A program made the translations under genes and the position numbers. Below are positions 43,001 to 54,618 of a stretch of 64,000 bases of DNA, in pieces. The stretch lies in the NCBI GenBank assembly GCA_905250115.1, contig CAJNOI010000299.1, positions 19,879 through 83,878 on the forward strand, read 5' to 3'. The notes below the pieces were generated by a model. The model made no database searches. It was not told where the DNA came from and saw only the letters and a program-made list of their open reading frames with translations. Every line of letters starts with the position of its first letter. Positions within the stretch are counted from its first letter, which is position 1. Source of the stretch: Adineta steineri. Its lineage: Eukaryota; Rotifera; Eurotatoria; Adinetida; Adinetidae.

Positions 43001-46000
43001 GAGAAGAAAAAAAAAAACGAGAAAGAGAATGTGTGTGTATGTAAAAAAATGTATTACAAATCATTCATTTTGCGTAGGTTAGAAACGCTACACACACTTG
43101 TTGTGCTTATTTTTTCTTTCGTATTGTTGTTGTTGTTGTTGATGTTGCTTTATTATTATTATTTTTTTTGCTCATTCATGAATGATTCTGTATATAATAT
43201 ATTCTCTGATAGCGACGGGTTTACTCATCGATTTGTATGTTTTAGTTGTATATATATATTAATACGAGCTTGACATTTCTTTTTCTTAGACTAAGAAATA
43301 GTACGAAAATACTACTGTTTATATCTAACAGGCATGTATAATCAGGCGTTAGAGGAAGAAGAAAAAAACTGATAGAAAAAAAAATAAGAGTGACGATTAA
43401 CGAAAGCATGTATATTATGTGTGAGATAGAGAGAGAGAGTATTTTCTTTTCTTGTTTTGGGTAGGTAGAGTAGAGTCAGCTGGCAAAGAAAAACAGTGTC
43501 GTCTCTCTTTTTTTTTTCAATGATCGATGTCTATTAAATATAGAAAGAAAAAAGAGAATAAGAGAAAACGTTGTATACTGTTGATATGCAAATGGCAATA
43601 GGAAAAAAAAGGAACCAAATACATTTGCTTATTGATGAACTCAAAATCCTGATTATTATGTGTTTTTTATCAAGGTCATTATTTGTATATTTATAGGCAG
43701 CAACAGCAATTAGAGAAGGTAAAAAAGTGGCTACAATTACGCAATCGTGATACTGATCACCGATCACAAGTTGAAGAAAGACGAAAAAAACGTGAAGAGG
43801 AAGCTAAAGTATGTTTTTTTTTGTTCTAATAATACAATAGACAAAATTTTCTTTTTTTTTGTACTCTTTGCGTTTTTTTCAGGCTAAAATTGACGAAATA
43901 TTACGCCGAGAAAAAGAACGAGAACAAAGAACTAATTCACAAATAACAGGCAATTTAAGGTAAAAAAAATCGATAATTTTTTGATAATAATATGAATCGG
44001 ATGTATTTTTTTGTAGGGGAAATGCATCGCATAAACCTGATTCTCTTATGAGTTTGTCTACAGATGTATTATTAACTCGACGAGCTATTTCTGCACCACG
44101 TACACGATCAAAGCAACAAAGTACTTTTATTTTTTAATAGATAAAAATCTTTGTCAAATATGACTCATTTATTTAATTAGTAATGGCAAATCGACGCAAA
44201 TCAAATGATTCTCCAATTACGACTTCATCAGAAGAAGCTGCTGATCATTCAGCTAGTACGTTTATCTGATTATTTGTTTTTAGTCTTAGAATTATTTTCA
44301 TAAAAGAGTTGTACTATTCGTATAGATTTGTGTATAAATATATATAGAATACCTCATTCTATCTTTCTCTCCACTTATAGCTGCGGTCAATTCTCATCAG
44401 CTTAATCCAGTTGACGGACATCGATATCATCGATCGCGTCATACACATGATGTAACAATAACAAATGAAGATAATTCAGTGTCAGGTACTACACCTCGTT
44501 CAGACGCACATAGTCGAACACGACCGGTGCCAGCATCCTATACATTTTGGTTAAATACCGGTGACAATAATAATAATACTTCAAATGCCGGTTTCATGCG
44601 TTCGACATATGCAGCTACTTGTCGATCACGACTTAGTCGGAGTGCTGAACGATGTCCTCGAGCTTGTAGAGGTATTCGCTCTCATTTGCCAGCTTATTGA
44701 TATAATCTATGTGTGCATATGGGCTTCTCTGTATTGTGTGTGTGTGTGCGTGTGTTTGTTGCTTTGCTTTGGTTTAAAGAATAATTTAATTATATATAGA
44801 AAATATTTTCTATGGATGATTAATCAATATTTTTCTTTGTTATCTAGCTCGAGAAGAATTATTAAATAATCCTACAACAACAGCAACAACAACAACTACT
44901 ACGGGAGTAACAACGACAAATGGTGACCAACAACGTCGAGTACAAAGTGTAAGTCGACAACATTTAAATGAAACTATTCGTCGACTTTCGAAACCCAAAA
45001 ATGTTGTTATGGCTCAATCAGTTCATATTGGTGCCGTACCAACAAACGGAATATCTTCATCACACTCCAGTCATCAACTTCGTGTATCTAATCCACTTGT
45101 TCCTACAAATAATCATTTAACTACATCACGAGCTTCGTCTAGTACTCGTAGAGTAAGTTATCTCCTAACGAATCATTCTATTACGAAATAAATATTCGAT
45201 ATTGAATTTATTTTATAGCATGTACAATCTCGTCCAGCTACCTCTTTATCTCATCATGCTCCTTCTGTTAATGGTTCTCGTACATCATTAACCGATGAAT
45301 CCACATCTGAACATCAGCCAGTTATTCGACAATCATCACATCGTAGTGGTACTCATTCAAAACCTCTACAATCATCCTCATCAAAACCTCCTACAGCCAT
45401 ATCTACTTCTCGTTCAAAACCACCTGTAAAACGTTCTGCAATGACTAATTCACATTCATCATCGACATTATCATCGATGACAACATCAACTACAAATAAA
45501 CAAAACATACGTCGTATTAATGGTGCATCTCCATCGAAACAAAAACCTGATTCTGAAACATTATCATCCGAACAAAAATCTGAACTAGATCTATTATCAT
45601 CTGAATTAGATCTTTTATCATCAGAACAAATATCTGATAATCAAATACTAACAACAGATAATGAAAAAGAAGAAGAAGAAAAATTATCGATGAATGGAGA
45701 TACTCACGTAAAAGAGGAAGAACTAAATCTTATTGATATTCAATCAACTACTCCTAATCCTCCTCTTCCTTCTATTGAACCAATTAATGTCGATACAGTT
45801 ATTGAAATAATTAATCCAACAGTAGTAGCTCCCGTATCTAAACGTGAACCACAAACAACCGATGAACAAGAATATCAACGTAAATTAAATCAAAAGATTC
45901 GAGAAGCACAACAACGTTTAGAAGTTGAACGTCAACGTGAAGAAGAACGACAACGTCAATTAGAACTAGAAGAATATGAACGTGAACAAGAACAAATTCG

Positions 46001-46806
46001 ACTTGTTGAAGAACAAAGTCGTGCTGAACAAGAACGTTTACAACGTGCAATTGAAGAATGTGAACGTGAAAATGAATTAAAACGTCAAGAAGAACAACGT
46101 TTACAACAACAACGTGAAGAATTAGAAAGAAAACAAGCTGAAGAAACTGAACGTCTCAATCGTGAAAGACAAGAAAGAGCTAAAAAAGAAGAAGAAGAAC
46201 GAAATGAAAGAAAAAAACGTTTAGATTTAATTATGAGACGTACAAGACAAGTTTCACCAAGTCCAAAAGTAAACTATTTTTCTCATAAATTTATTTCAAT
46301 ATGAACTTTCTTTTTTTTTAATTTAGCCTGAAATAAGTATTAGTACAACTAATATTGACGAAACAAATGGTCATGATCAACAACCATCCTCAATACCTCA
46401 TTCCATTTCTGATAATCGTCTTCCAATTTCATTATCAAATGATAATTTTCTAAATACAAATAATAATGAATCAACTACACCTGAAGCACCCAAGTATGAA
46501 TAAATTTAATTATTATTAAAAAAATAAAACATTTTAAATTTTAGATTTAAATCTCCATTAATACAAAGTCTTCTTAATAAAGCTCGAAATACAAGATCAA
46601 CAGATAATCTCACACAATCAACTATGACAACATCACAATTATTGATTGAAGATCCAACAACAACATCAACTAGTCAAACTAATTTATTCGATGATGATGA
46701 TCAACAAGATTCAGGTATTAATAATACACCTAATGGTCATAGTGATTCATTGAATCTTAATTCTTATCATGAACATTCAATTGAAACAGCAACTAGTTTT
46801 CAATGA
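40039..46806 (+). CDS. MAP7/ensconsin family microtubule-associated protein
   Basis: Fifteen exons join in frame to 952 residues (40039-40051, 40115-40141, 40205-40255, 40325-40420, 42620-42730, 42788-42905, 43697-43808, 43883-43959, 44017-44120, 44181-44255, 44381-44671, 44848-45152, 45219-46268, 46327-46493, 46545-46806). The first four introns are all phase 1. The N-terminal coiled coil (LQLRNRDTDHRSQVEERRKK, AKIDEILRREKEREQR) matches the microtubule-binding region. The C-terminal helix, rich in ERQREEERQRQ-type repeats and ending RKKRLDLIMRRTRQ, matches the kinesin-1-binding MAP7 domain. A Ser/Thr-rich linker lies between them. It should recruit kinesin-1 to microtubules. The fourth intron (40421-42619) holds a complete second gene. 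A possible alternative exon (KWIDSLAMSHRKEREEK) lies in the 42906-43696 intron but would give an in-frame stop when joined. Confidence 0.85.
40710..42431 (+). CDS. SUEL-type lectin single-pass membrane protein, nested in a MAP7 intron
   Basis: A single-exon frame of 573 residues with its own start and stop inside the fourth MAP7 intron, on the same strand. A signal peptide (FHLIYSCSIFYLIQANV) precedes a galactose/rhamnose-binding SUEL-lectin-like domain at about residues 27-127, with ESGCLKESNLIQLNLRCS, CQFSIYDCIQEG, LSCHGKQTCIINLT and YVQVNFGC at the expected Cys spacing. A second Cys-containing region up to about 270 follows. Then come a Ser/Thr-rich stalk, a TM helix at about 432-452 (LLIMLFIIIFIIIFLLSLYC) and a tail with several Tyr motifs. 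The layout is like EVA-1/latrophilin-type surface receptors, but with one SUEL domain. It probably acts in cell-surface carbohydrate recognition. Confidence 0.8.
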   Translation: MVVYMFHLIYSCSIFYLIQANVETLHFESGCLKESNLIQLNLRCSLYEHIKIIRVIYGYSKQRTMHQCQFSIYDCIQEGASRNILSCHGKQTCIINLTKNEIITTTVTTKGVPSCSDFNYVQVNFGCIPDANDICDSWKDTGAIIHLTHTRSRDKQYDECQCRVRSSLSNGQVLLQAKEINRQFEDKHEIKNSNTDCKKTTYLEIATDRSERKCMDNLPSNGNALFGSGSHNFTLTYIRNDPFSELFFYFELKASPIKKDHHVQIVCNWARRTTTTTTIRTTLPMTYKRKLTTLSLLRGGRLSRIDLIRHPLISGDEDINDPLIDTDDISIVKDMDDDDNTIPSSKSKKDKRKKTITTDSIESIPTTTIDTSLSEDTFEWSSITSMDNIESLSSSEQIFSSNNQFILSSIQPLIESSKDKSRHKMSTTTKKLLIMLFIIIFIIIFLLSLYCLKVKQCGFIQHLKMNLNVAFLFCCEASKLLFSASNSSHSMSSTPSDRITHHQSLPPLPIAEYQSSVYYMNDTRNNCHTTQSIYEYDGHDGEKSIYSVYSDDNLPEGSDYTTKYDQYHEGDTC

Positions 46807-47594
46807 TCAAGTTCGTAAGCTTAATACATATGTATCATTTATTGACCTTTTGTTTTTTTCTTGTTATTATAGATTAGCAATATAACAACAAATAATGTGC
46901 AGCAAAAAGTTATACAACTGGCAGAATAAAATCTAGTCCTACATGATTAATACCAATTTGTTTTTTGTTCTTATTTATCTCGCTCAATAATTGCACACAG
47001 ACTGCAAACAGCTGTTTTTTTATTTCTAATATTAAAACGAAAGGCATATTTTATTCATAGAAGACATTGGAAATAGAATAATGTATCCCGGCATTCTTAT
47101 AATTCTTATTCTTACATTTGTTTTGCTCATATGGCGTTTGTATGTGTGTGTGTGTGTATGCGCGCTCGCTCGCTCTCTTTGTTGTTTTTCTCCATGCTTG
47201 ATACCCGTTGTTCTTATTTTTTTTTTTGTTTTCTAAATAAAACTTTGAATACAGAGCGAAATTAATCTACAAGTAAATATTTAACTATTAAATTTATTTC
47301 CATAAGTTTATTTTTAATTGCGGACTTTTATTGCATTAATTTTTTTTTCGTCGGTTCTAAGCCGTTTTTAATAATCAATTTGACTTGTATAGACATCTGT
47401 CTCTCATATTTTCTGTTACTTATAAATGAGACCATTGAGAGAAGAAGAAGAAATGCTTGTGATGATTCAGCAAAATGGCGTCCTTGACTCATTCATTTTT
47501 TTTCAACGAACGAACGAACGAACGAATGAATGAGTGTATTGATTAAATAGAAATATTTTGTATTTTAAACTATTTATAAATCATATATGTACTT
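46807..47594. other. intergenic region with microsatellites
   Basis: Contains a TG/CG repeat (about 47140-47180) and a GAAC/GAAT tetranucleotide array (about 47508-47534). MAP7 3' signals are presumably within the first 150 bp. No gene seen. Confidence 0.5.
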
Positions 47595-48319
47595 ATGGCA
47601 ACAGCTAGACGTCGTCTTTTACCTACTCTCAAAGTAAAAAATGTTCCACCTCCACGTTTACCATCACCCGAAAAAACAATAAAAAAAAATGAAAAAGATT
47701 TGGATTCATTAGAACAACGTCTTCTTCATATTCGTCTTCATCTTCTACAAAATACATCTCGAACACAAATGCCAACTGAACCAACACTTGTATTTGATTC
47801 ATTTCTTTACTTAGGTGGTCTAAAATATCTTAGTAATAAAGTAAGTTTTATTATTTCCCATGATAATTCTTTTAGTTTTTATTTATTAATAATTAGGTTC
47901 GTCTTAAACGTCTTAAAATAACTCATATACTATCAGTTGTTTTTATTCCACCAGCTAAAACTCTCATTGCACCAAATATAAAACATTTATTTTTAAAAGC
48001 TGATGATAATGTTGCATTTAATATGACACCCTATTTTGAACAAGCATGTCAATTTATTGAAGAAGCACATCAATCGAAAGGTGCTGTACTTGTTCATTGT
48101 GTTTGTGGTGTATCTCGTTCAACAACTCTATGTTGTGCTTATCTAATGAAATATCATTCCATGACACTTGAACAAGCTTTAGTACAATTACGTTCACATC
48201 GTCATATAATACAACCAAATAATGGTTTTCTCCGACAATTACTTGTCTATGGTGAACGATTGAAAATTGAAGAAATTAATCGTGTTAATACAATGACTGA
48301 ACAGTTAAAGAATATTTAA
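47595..48319 (+). CDS. dual-specificity protein phosphatase
   Basis: Two exons (47595-47840, 47897-48319) give 222 residues. The catalytic loop is VHCVCGVSRSTT, with the nucleophilic Cys at 150 and the conserved Arg in the HCx5R motif. The general-acid region is LKADDNVAFN (Asp118/119). Other family marks are LYLGGLKYLSN, ITHILSVV and AYLMKYHSMTLEQAL. This is a small atypical DUSP without a kinase-interaction (rhodanese) domain. It removes phosphate from Ser/Thr and Tyr (or other substrates) and is likely cytosolic. It heads a run of four closely spaced same-strand genes. Confidence 0.92.
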
Positions 48320-48418
48320 TTTTGTTTGTTTTATTTTATGTATGAGAATTTGCACGAATTTATTTTAGTTTCACAATTTCTTTTTTTAGATTATTTCTTT
48401 TTTTTTGTCAGATAAATT

Positions 48419-50056
48419 ATGGCAACAGCATCACCTAAAAATAATGATGAAAAAAAGAAATCAACTAATCATGGAATTCGATCCGATTTTCTTGGTAAAA
48501 CTGGTACTGATGAATCACCACTTGATAAAACATTTTACCATATCCTTAATATATCACCAACAGCAAGTGCAACAGAAATCAAACGAGCATATTATTCACT
48601 TTCACTTCAATATCATCCAGATCGAACACAAAATCTTGATGATTTTACACGACGAGATTATGCAGAACGATTTAAACTTATTTCTCAAGCTTATTGTAAT
48701 ACAAAATATATATAAAATTTTAAAAATAAAATATTCTTTTTATAGCAATACTTAGTGATCCAGACAAACGAACACTTTATAACAGGTATAGAAGTTCAGA
48801 AATTTTTGAAAGATTCTAATGTTTGATTTAGATATGGTAAAGATGAACGTTTTATTTCAAAGGATTCAAGTGAATCATTATTGGAAGATTTTGATCCTGA
48901 AGAATTCTTTCGTTTAATGTTTGGTGGTGAAGAATTTATTAATATAATTGGTGATTTTGAAATAGCAAAATCATTTAAATATGCTGTAAGTGAATTAATA
49001 AAAGATACTGATCAAACAACTGAACAACAAGAAGAGAAAAAACGTCAGCAATCACTTTATACTGAAGAACGTGCAAAACATCATGAAGAACGTATTAAAC
49101 AATTATCAACTAATTTAATATCGAAATTATCAATATTTACTGATCAATTTCAATTTGATAATAGTGAAACTTCATATACACAATTATTAAATGAATTTAG
49201 TGANNNNNNNNNNNNNNNNNNNNNNNNNNNNNNNNNNNNNNNNNNNNNNNNNNNNNNNNNNNNNNNNNNNNNNNNNNNNNNNNNNNNNNNNNNNNNNNNN
49301 NNNGATAATAGTGAAACTTCATATACACAATTATTAAATGAATTTAGTGAGATCATTCGTTTGGAAATTCCAGATTTATTACAAGCCCCTCATGGTGAAC
49401 ATATTTTACATTCTGTGGGTTATGTTTATTCATCAAAATCACGTTCTTGGTTAAGTAAAATGGATTCACAAGAAGGTCATATTGGTAAACGTATATTAGG
49501 TTATAGTAAACATATACAATCATCATGGAAAGATCGTGTACATGTTGTTAAAGAAACTTTTAAAACAGTTAAATGTGCTGTTCAATGGGGTCAATCAATG
49601 TCGAAATTAGCTCGAATTGCTGATGAAGAATCAAATAATGCACAAGGTGATAATGATTCTCAATATCCATTTCAACATCATTCAGGTCATTTAGAATACA
49701 GTGGATATATTCCACCGGAACCAACTGCTTCAGCTTCAGCTTCACCTCCACAATCAAATATAAATGTAACAGTACCAGTAAAAGAAAAATCACCACGTAA
49801 ATCATCAGCAAAATTAATTGTACCATTAACAGATGAAGAAAAACGTAAACTTGAAGCTGATACAGCTACGAAATCAATGGAAGCACTTTGGCATGCGATT
49901 AAACTTGAAATTGAAAGTATCGAACGTGATGTTTGCGATCGAGTACTCAATGATTCATCATGTTCACGTAATATTCGTCGATATCGTTGTTTAGCTCTTT
50001 CAAAAATCGGTGAACTATGGCAAGAAGCATCATCATCATCGTCTGCTTCGTCATAA
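48419..50056 (+). CDS. DnaJ (Hsp40) co-chaperone with X domain, containing a spurious N gap
   Basis: Three exons (48419-48695, 48746-48785, 48832-50056). A J domain spans residues about 36-107: TFYHILNISPTASATEIKRA, YHPDRTQ (the HPD loop that stimulates Hsp70), then LSDPDKRTLYNRYGK. The C-terminal DnaJ-X-type region starts DFDPEEFFRLMFGGEEFINI and continues after the gap with HSVGYVYSSKSRSWL. There is a Ser-rich tail. With Ns the frame counts 513 residues. A 47-bp sequence is repeated exactly on both sides of the gap, and removing one copy plus the Ns keeps frame and gives about 464 residues. A polypyrimidine-TTGTCAG acceptor-like site lies 9 nt before the ATG. Confidence 0.9.
49204..49303. 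other. assembly gap (100 N), probably artefactual
   Basis: Positions 49157-49203 and 49304-49350 are the same 47 bases, so both contig ends overlap and the gap has no missing sequence. Confidence 0.9.
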
Positions 50057-50199
50057 TCCTATTATTAGTATATTTTTGAGAATTTAAGATAAAGAACAAA
50101 ATGTCTTTCTTTTGCTTTGTTTTTTTTTAAAGAATGATTTTCCGAGATAAAAATAAATTCTTTTTCTTATTTTTATATTCAATTCTAGATGCTTATTAA

Positions 50200-52509
50200 A
50201 TGCAGCATCAAGCATCAACTGAATTAAATGATTTTATTGATTATTCATCATTTAATGATTCAATAAATTTCGAAGAATATTTTACCAATAAAAATGATAA
50301 TCAATTAACATTAACGAAATTATTTGCACTTTTAAGAACATGGAATAAAAGTGTACATGATAATTTTGCTAAACTTATTCTTTTAGTAAGTAGAAAAAAA
50401 AACAACGGAATTTTTTTTGTTAAATAGAGAAAATTTATTTAGATATTAGAAAAAGAGATTAATATTAATGAGTATGATGTAGTAACAGGAATGAATTTAC
50501 TTCATTTCACATGTAAATTTGGTGCAAAACAAATTGGACATGAACAAGATGCAATACAAATCATGAATATACTTATTGATAAAGGTATTAATCTCTCGGC
50601 TTCATGTTTATGGATGCAAATGAATTGTCTTCATTATTGTGCTTTCTTTGATTCTTCCTCAATCTGCGAGCTTCTATTAAAACAATCGAAAGTTTTATCT
50701 CGTAAGAATATTTAATCGTTTTATTTTCCATAATAAGTTCTTGTTTTGTCTTTAGTATTAAATCAACCTTGTTTTTCCTTTAAAAATAGCAGTCCATTAC
50801 ATTTAGCATGTGCAACTTTATCTTTATCAACAGCTGAAATTTTATTAAAAGCTGGAGCTAATAAAAATATACTTGATGACCAACAAAGAACACCTTCTGG
50901 TTTGATTTTATTCTTTTTTTTTGTTATAAAGTTAATCTTATTGAATTAGATTGCATTCCAACAATGAATAATGATGAACAACAACAACAAATTGCAGAGA
51001 CATTACGAGCTCTTCTTCCAGATCAAGAATCCGAAGAACAACAACAATCACTTTTACTCGATTCAACAATAAGTAGTAAGAAATAATTTATTTCATCAGA
51101 AAAATATTACATTCAACTATATTTAGATTCAGAACATCAACCAACAACAACAATGCAATTTCAACAAGGTGAACGTATTCGACTTACAAATAATAAAGTA
51201 AAATGATTGTTTTTTTCTCTATTAATTATTTAAATATTTAAAACAATAGATTGGAACAGTAAGATATTTTGGTAGTGTACCATTTGGTGTTAATCTGTGG
51301 TATGGAATAGAACTTGATGAACCCTATGGTAAACATGATGGATGTGTAGGTGGAATACGTTATTTTACATGTGCAGAAAATAAAGGCATTTTTGTACAAC
51401 CATCATTCTTACAAAAATTAACACCAGTACCTCATTCACCGGAACGAGAACGTAGATTTCGTCCAATAAATTTTCCACTACCGGATACGAGTGCTATTTC
51501 AAGTCGAATTGATTCTGGTATAAATAGATGATTTCTTGATAACCAGTTTTTATATTTTTTCTTTAAATAAAGGTTTAAGACGAGATAGTTCAGCTGATGG
51601 TCGAGGCATAGAACCATATCAAGTCACTGATCGTGTATCTCTTTCAAAAAATCGAAGCGGAACTGTGAAATATGTTGGACCAACACTATTAGGATCAGGT
51701 ATAATACTAAATAAAACCGCTATATAATTATTTATTTTAATAATTTAAGGTATTTGGTATGGTATTGAATTAGATTCATCCGATGGTTTACATGATGGAT
51801 GTTTAAATGCAGATGGCCCAAGATATTTCCAATGTAAACCACAGCATGGTATATTTGTACGAGGGTTCAATTTAAAAAAGTAGATTAAAAATTATTTTAT
51901 TAAATACAAAAAAATCTAATTTAATTTATATAGATTAAATACGAGTGATCAACAATCACAATCAATGATGGATTCATTTGATCATGTGTCTAAACGAAAT
52001 TCAAGAATGGTAGTTTCAGACTATGATCCAAGGAGTAAGTTTTTCTTATTTTTGTGAAACACGATAAGCACCATAACAGCTTTTGATATTGAGACGAATC
52101 CGTTGTTTATTATTTCTAGTGATGTCATCTAGTATTATTGACAATGATTCATTCAGTAAATCAACAAGTTCTGGGTAAATTAATTTCTATTGATTGAAAA
52201 AGAAAATATACATATATTCATTTTTAGTATTCAAAGTATGACATTCCAAGTTGGCGATAAAGTCTATTGTCATAATCATGCAGGTAACTATTTCATATGA
52301 ATAATAAAAACGACTATATTTTCTTTTTAGCTATTGTACGTTTTATTGGTACAACATTATTTTCCGATGGTATATGGATTGGTATAGAATTTTTATCGGG
52401 AGCACTTGGTAAAAATGATGGATCTGTTAATGGACATGTATATTTTCAATGTAAACAAAATTATGGCTTATTTATTCGTCCAAATCGATTAACATTAACA
52501 AAAAAATAA
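50200..52509 (+). CDS. CAP-Gly domain linker protein with ankyrin repeats (CLIP3/CLIP4-like)
   Basis: A multi-exon gene (starts 50200-50385, 50443-50701, 50756-50899, then about seven more exons to 52509). The N-terminal part has ankyrin-type repeats (MNLLHFTCKFGAKQ, MNCLHYCAFFDSSSICELLL, SSPLHLACATLSLSTAEILL). Three CAP-Gly domains follow. The first has GTVRYFGSVPFGVNLWYGIE and the KHDG version of GKNDG. The second has GTVKYVGPTLLGSGIWYGIE and GLHDG. The third has AIVRFIGTTLFSDGIWIGIE and GKNDG. The order ankyrin then three CAP-Gly matches CLIP4 more than CLIP3. These domains bind EEY/F tails of tubulin and EB proteins, so a cytoplasmic microtubule or membrane-trafficking adaptor is expected. 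Confidence 0.88.
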
Positions 52510-52695
52510 CAAAAATCAACCATAATTACTTCTCATATTTTTCTCAGGAAATAAATAACTGTGATTTTGTTCTTCCTTTTTGTGTTTTTATTAGTTTTTA
52601 TTTTTTTCAACTGTGATAAAATTTCTAGTTAGGTTTTAGTTTTCAACAAATAGTTCAATAGTTTCTTTTTGTAGAAGAAATAAAAAACAAAACCC

Positions 52696-53376
52696 ATGGC
52701 TAAAACACCAACAAGAAATATTTCAGCAACATTAAATGATCAAACCATTGATAATGATGATCGATGTAAGAATTCATTTCTTTTTCTTTTTTTATATTAA
52801 TTTCAAATTAATTTCAAGTTGATGATTATGCATCTGAAAATCCATTGGATTTTACAGCTGGTAGTATTCGTCCAAATGAACATGCATTTTTTTCTGATGT
52901 AACAACAATGAAAGAATTAGAAACTGATCTTACAGATTTATTACAACGATTTCGTGAAGGAACATTACTTGCATTTAGTAAATAAAGACTTTCTTCTTTT
53001 TATTTATAAGTATTTAAATTTCAATAGGTCCACAATTTACGTGCAATAAAATGGACACAATACGAGAAACTCAAGAACAATTAGCACGATTACATTTTTC
53101 ATTGGATAAAGATTTATCAACAATAAATATTGAATCTGATGAATGTCAAAAGAAAGCCAATGAAAATATGTCATGTCTTATGCAAAAGGTAGATAAAATA
53201 TTTTTTTATAAAACAAAAAAATTTTCTTATTTTTCTATTTTTTAGTTACAAAAATTAACTGAAGAAATGTAAGTTATTACAAACGGTATAAATAAAACTT
53301 GTTTTCTTTTTTATTTTCTAGTGAAAAATTACCGCAATTACCACCAGATCATCCAAATAGCAATGGAACTGAATAA
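52696..53376 (+). CDS. coiled-coil domain-containing protein 28 family
   Basis: Five short exons starting MAKTPTRNISATL join with correct phases. The core HAFFSDVTTMKELETDLTDL, LLQRFREGTLLAF, TIRETQEQLARLHFSL and MQKLQKLTEEIEKL matches the CCDC28A/B pattern (FLTDV, MEQ-x-LxxLL, REMQEKLARLN). CCDC28B is a BBSome-associated modifier of ciliogenesis and mTORC2; the role here is inferred from family. A TTTTTGTAG acceptor-like site lies 23 nt before the ATG and 186 bp separate it from the upstream stop. Confidence 0.82.
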
Positions 53377-53559
53377 TAAATTTTTTTTTCTGTCTCTTCT
53401 GTTAAATAAAATTTCTAATACAATAATTATTTCATCATCATGAATAATACTCTTTTCATCAGCCTTGTAGAAATATTGCACAATCACATTGCAACTTTGC
53501 ATATATAAAGAACAAGAAAAAATTTGAATAAAATACATTAAATAGAATATTTTATCAAC

Positions 53560-54618
53560 ATGATTTCATATCCTGAAACGGAACAATTTCGCCAAGCGAT
53601 CAATAAAATCACACGAAATACGCGTCGACGTGAAGAAGATCGAGATAAAGTATTACCTGTTTTGAAATTTATTGGTACTGTTAAATTACATGGATCGAAT
53701 GCAGCGATTGGTTATCATAAAGATTCAGGACATTGGCTTCAATCACGAAATAATGTTCTTACACCGCAAAAAGATAATGCAGGTTTTGCAACATATATGG
53801 AACCATTAGCAGATCAACTTTTTAATGATTATGTTCTTCCTGCAAGCGCAACTATTCGAGAAAAATATGAACAAGGACAGAAAATTATTATTTATGGTGA
53901 ATGGTGTGGTGGAAATATTCAAAAAAATGTTGCTATTGTTGGCCTACCAAAAATGTTTGTTATTTTTAAAATAAAAATTCGCGATGAAACAATAGTAGTA
54001 ACCGAAAAAGAAGGTGAAGATGAGACTGAAAATGAAGAACTTTTAAAAAATTCAATTTGGCTTGATCCAAAAGAATGGACAAATATAAAATGGCATGATA
54101 AATTAATATATAATATATTTGATTTTCCAATTTATGAAATTGAGATTGATTTTGAATCTCCAAAATTATCACAAAATAAACTCATTGAAATAACTCAAGA
54201 AGTTGAACGTCAATGTCCTGTTGGAAAATATTTCAATCAAACAGGTATTGGTGAAGGTGTTGTATGGACAGAATGGGCACAGACTCATGGAAGTTTAACA
54301 TTTAAAGTTAAAGGTGAAGAACATTCTGTAAGTAAAGTTAAAACATTAGCACCTGTTGATACGGAAAAATTAGAATCGATCAAAGAATTTATTGAATATG
54401 CATGCACAGAAAATCGAATGCGTCAAGGTCTTGATTATTTACGTGAACAACAATTAACAATTGAAATGAAAAATGTGGGAACATTTATAAAATGGCTTGT
54501 AAATGATATTATTAAAGAAGAAAAAGATACAATGAATGCATCGAATATTGACGAAAAAGATGTATCACGTGCAGTACCAAATAAAGCTAAACCATGGTTT
54601 CAACAACAATTAATTTAA
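53560..54618 (+). CDS. RNA ligase family nucleotidyltransferase
   Basis: An intronless 352-residue protein. Motif I is TVKLHGSNAAI, with the AMP-accepting Lys42. Motif III/IIIa is IIIYGEWCGG (Glu115). Motif IV is GEGVVWTEW (Glu233), and motif V is TFKVKG (Lys249/Lys251). The whole ligase catalytic set is present, in the order of Rnl2-type nick-sealing RNA ligases. There is a C-terminal helical region with REQQLTIEMKNVGTFIKWLV. Such single-domain RNA ligases are scattered in bdelloids, protists, viruses and bacteria, so acquisition by transfer is likely. The absence of introns agrees. Its likely role is RNA repair or end joining; the substrate is unknown. Confidence 0.88.
   Translation: MISYPETEQFRQAINKITRNTRRREEDRDKVLPVLKFIGTVKLHGSNAAIGYHKDSGHWLQSRNNVLTPQKDNAGFATYMEPLADQLFNDYVLPASATIREKYEQGQKIIIYGEWCGGNIQKNVAIVGLPKMFVIFKIKIRDETIVVTEKEGEDETENEELLKNSIWLDPKEWTNIKWHDKLIYNIFDFPIYEIEIDFESPKLSQNKLIEITQEVERQCPVGKYFNQTGIGEGVVWTEWAQTHGSLTFKVKGEEHSVSKVKTLAPVDTEKLESIKEFIEYACTENRMRQGLDYLREQQLTIEMKNVGTFIKWLVNDIIKEEKDTMNASNIDEKDVSRAVPNKAKPWFQQQLI

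Noticed and set aside
42955-43045. Possible extra MAP7 exon (KWIDSLAMSHRKEREEK)
   Set aside because: Joined to exon 6 it creates an immediate stop codon; the exon 6 to exon 7 junction is in frame without it. It could only belong to an alternative transcript.
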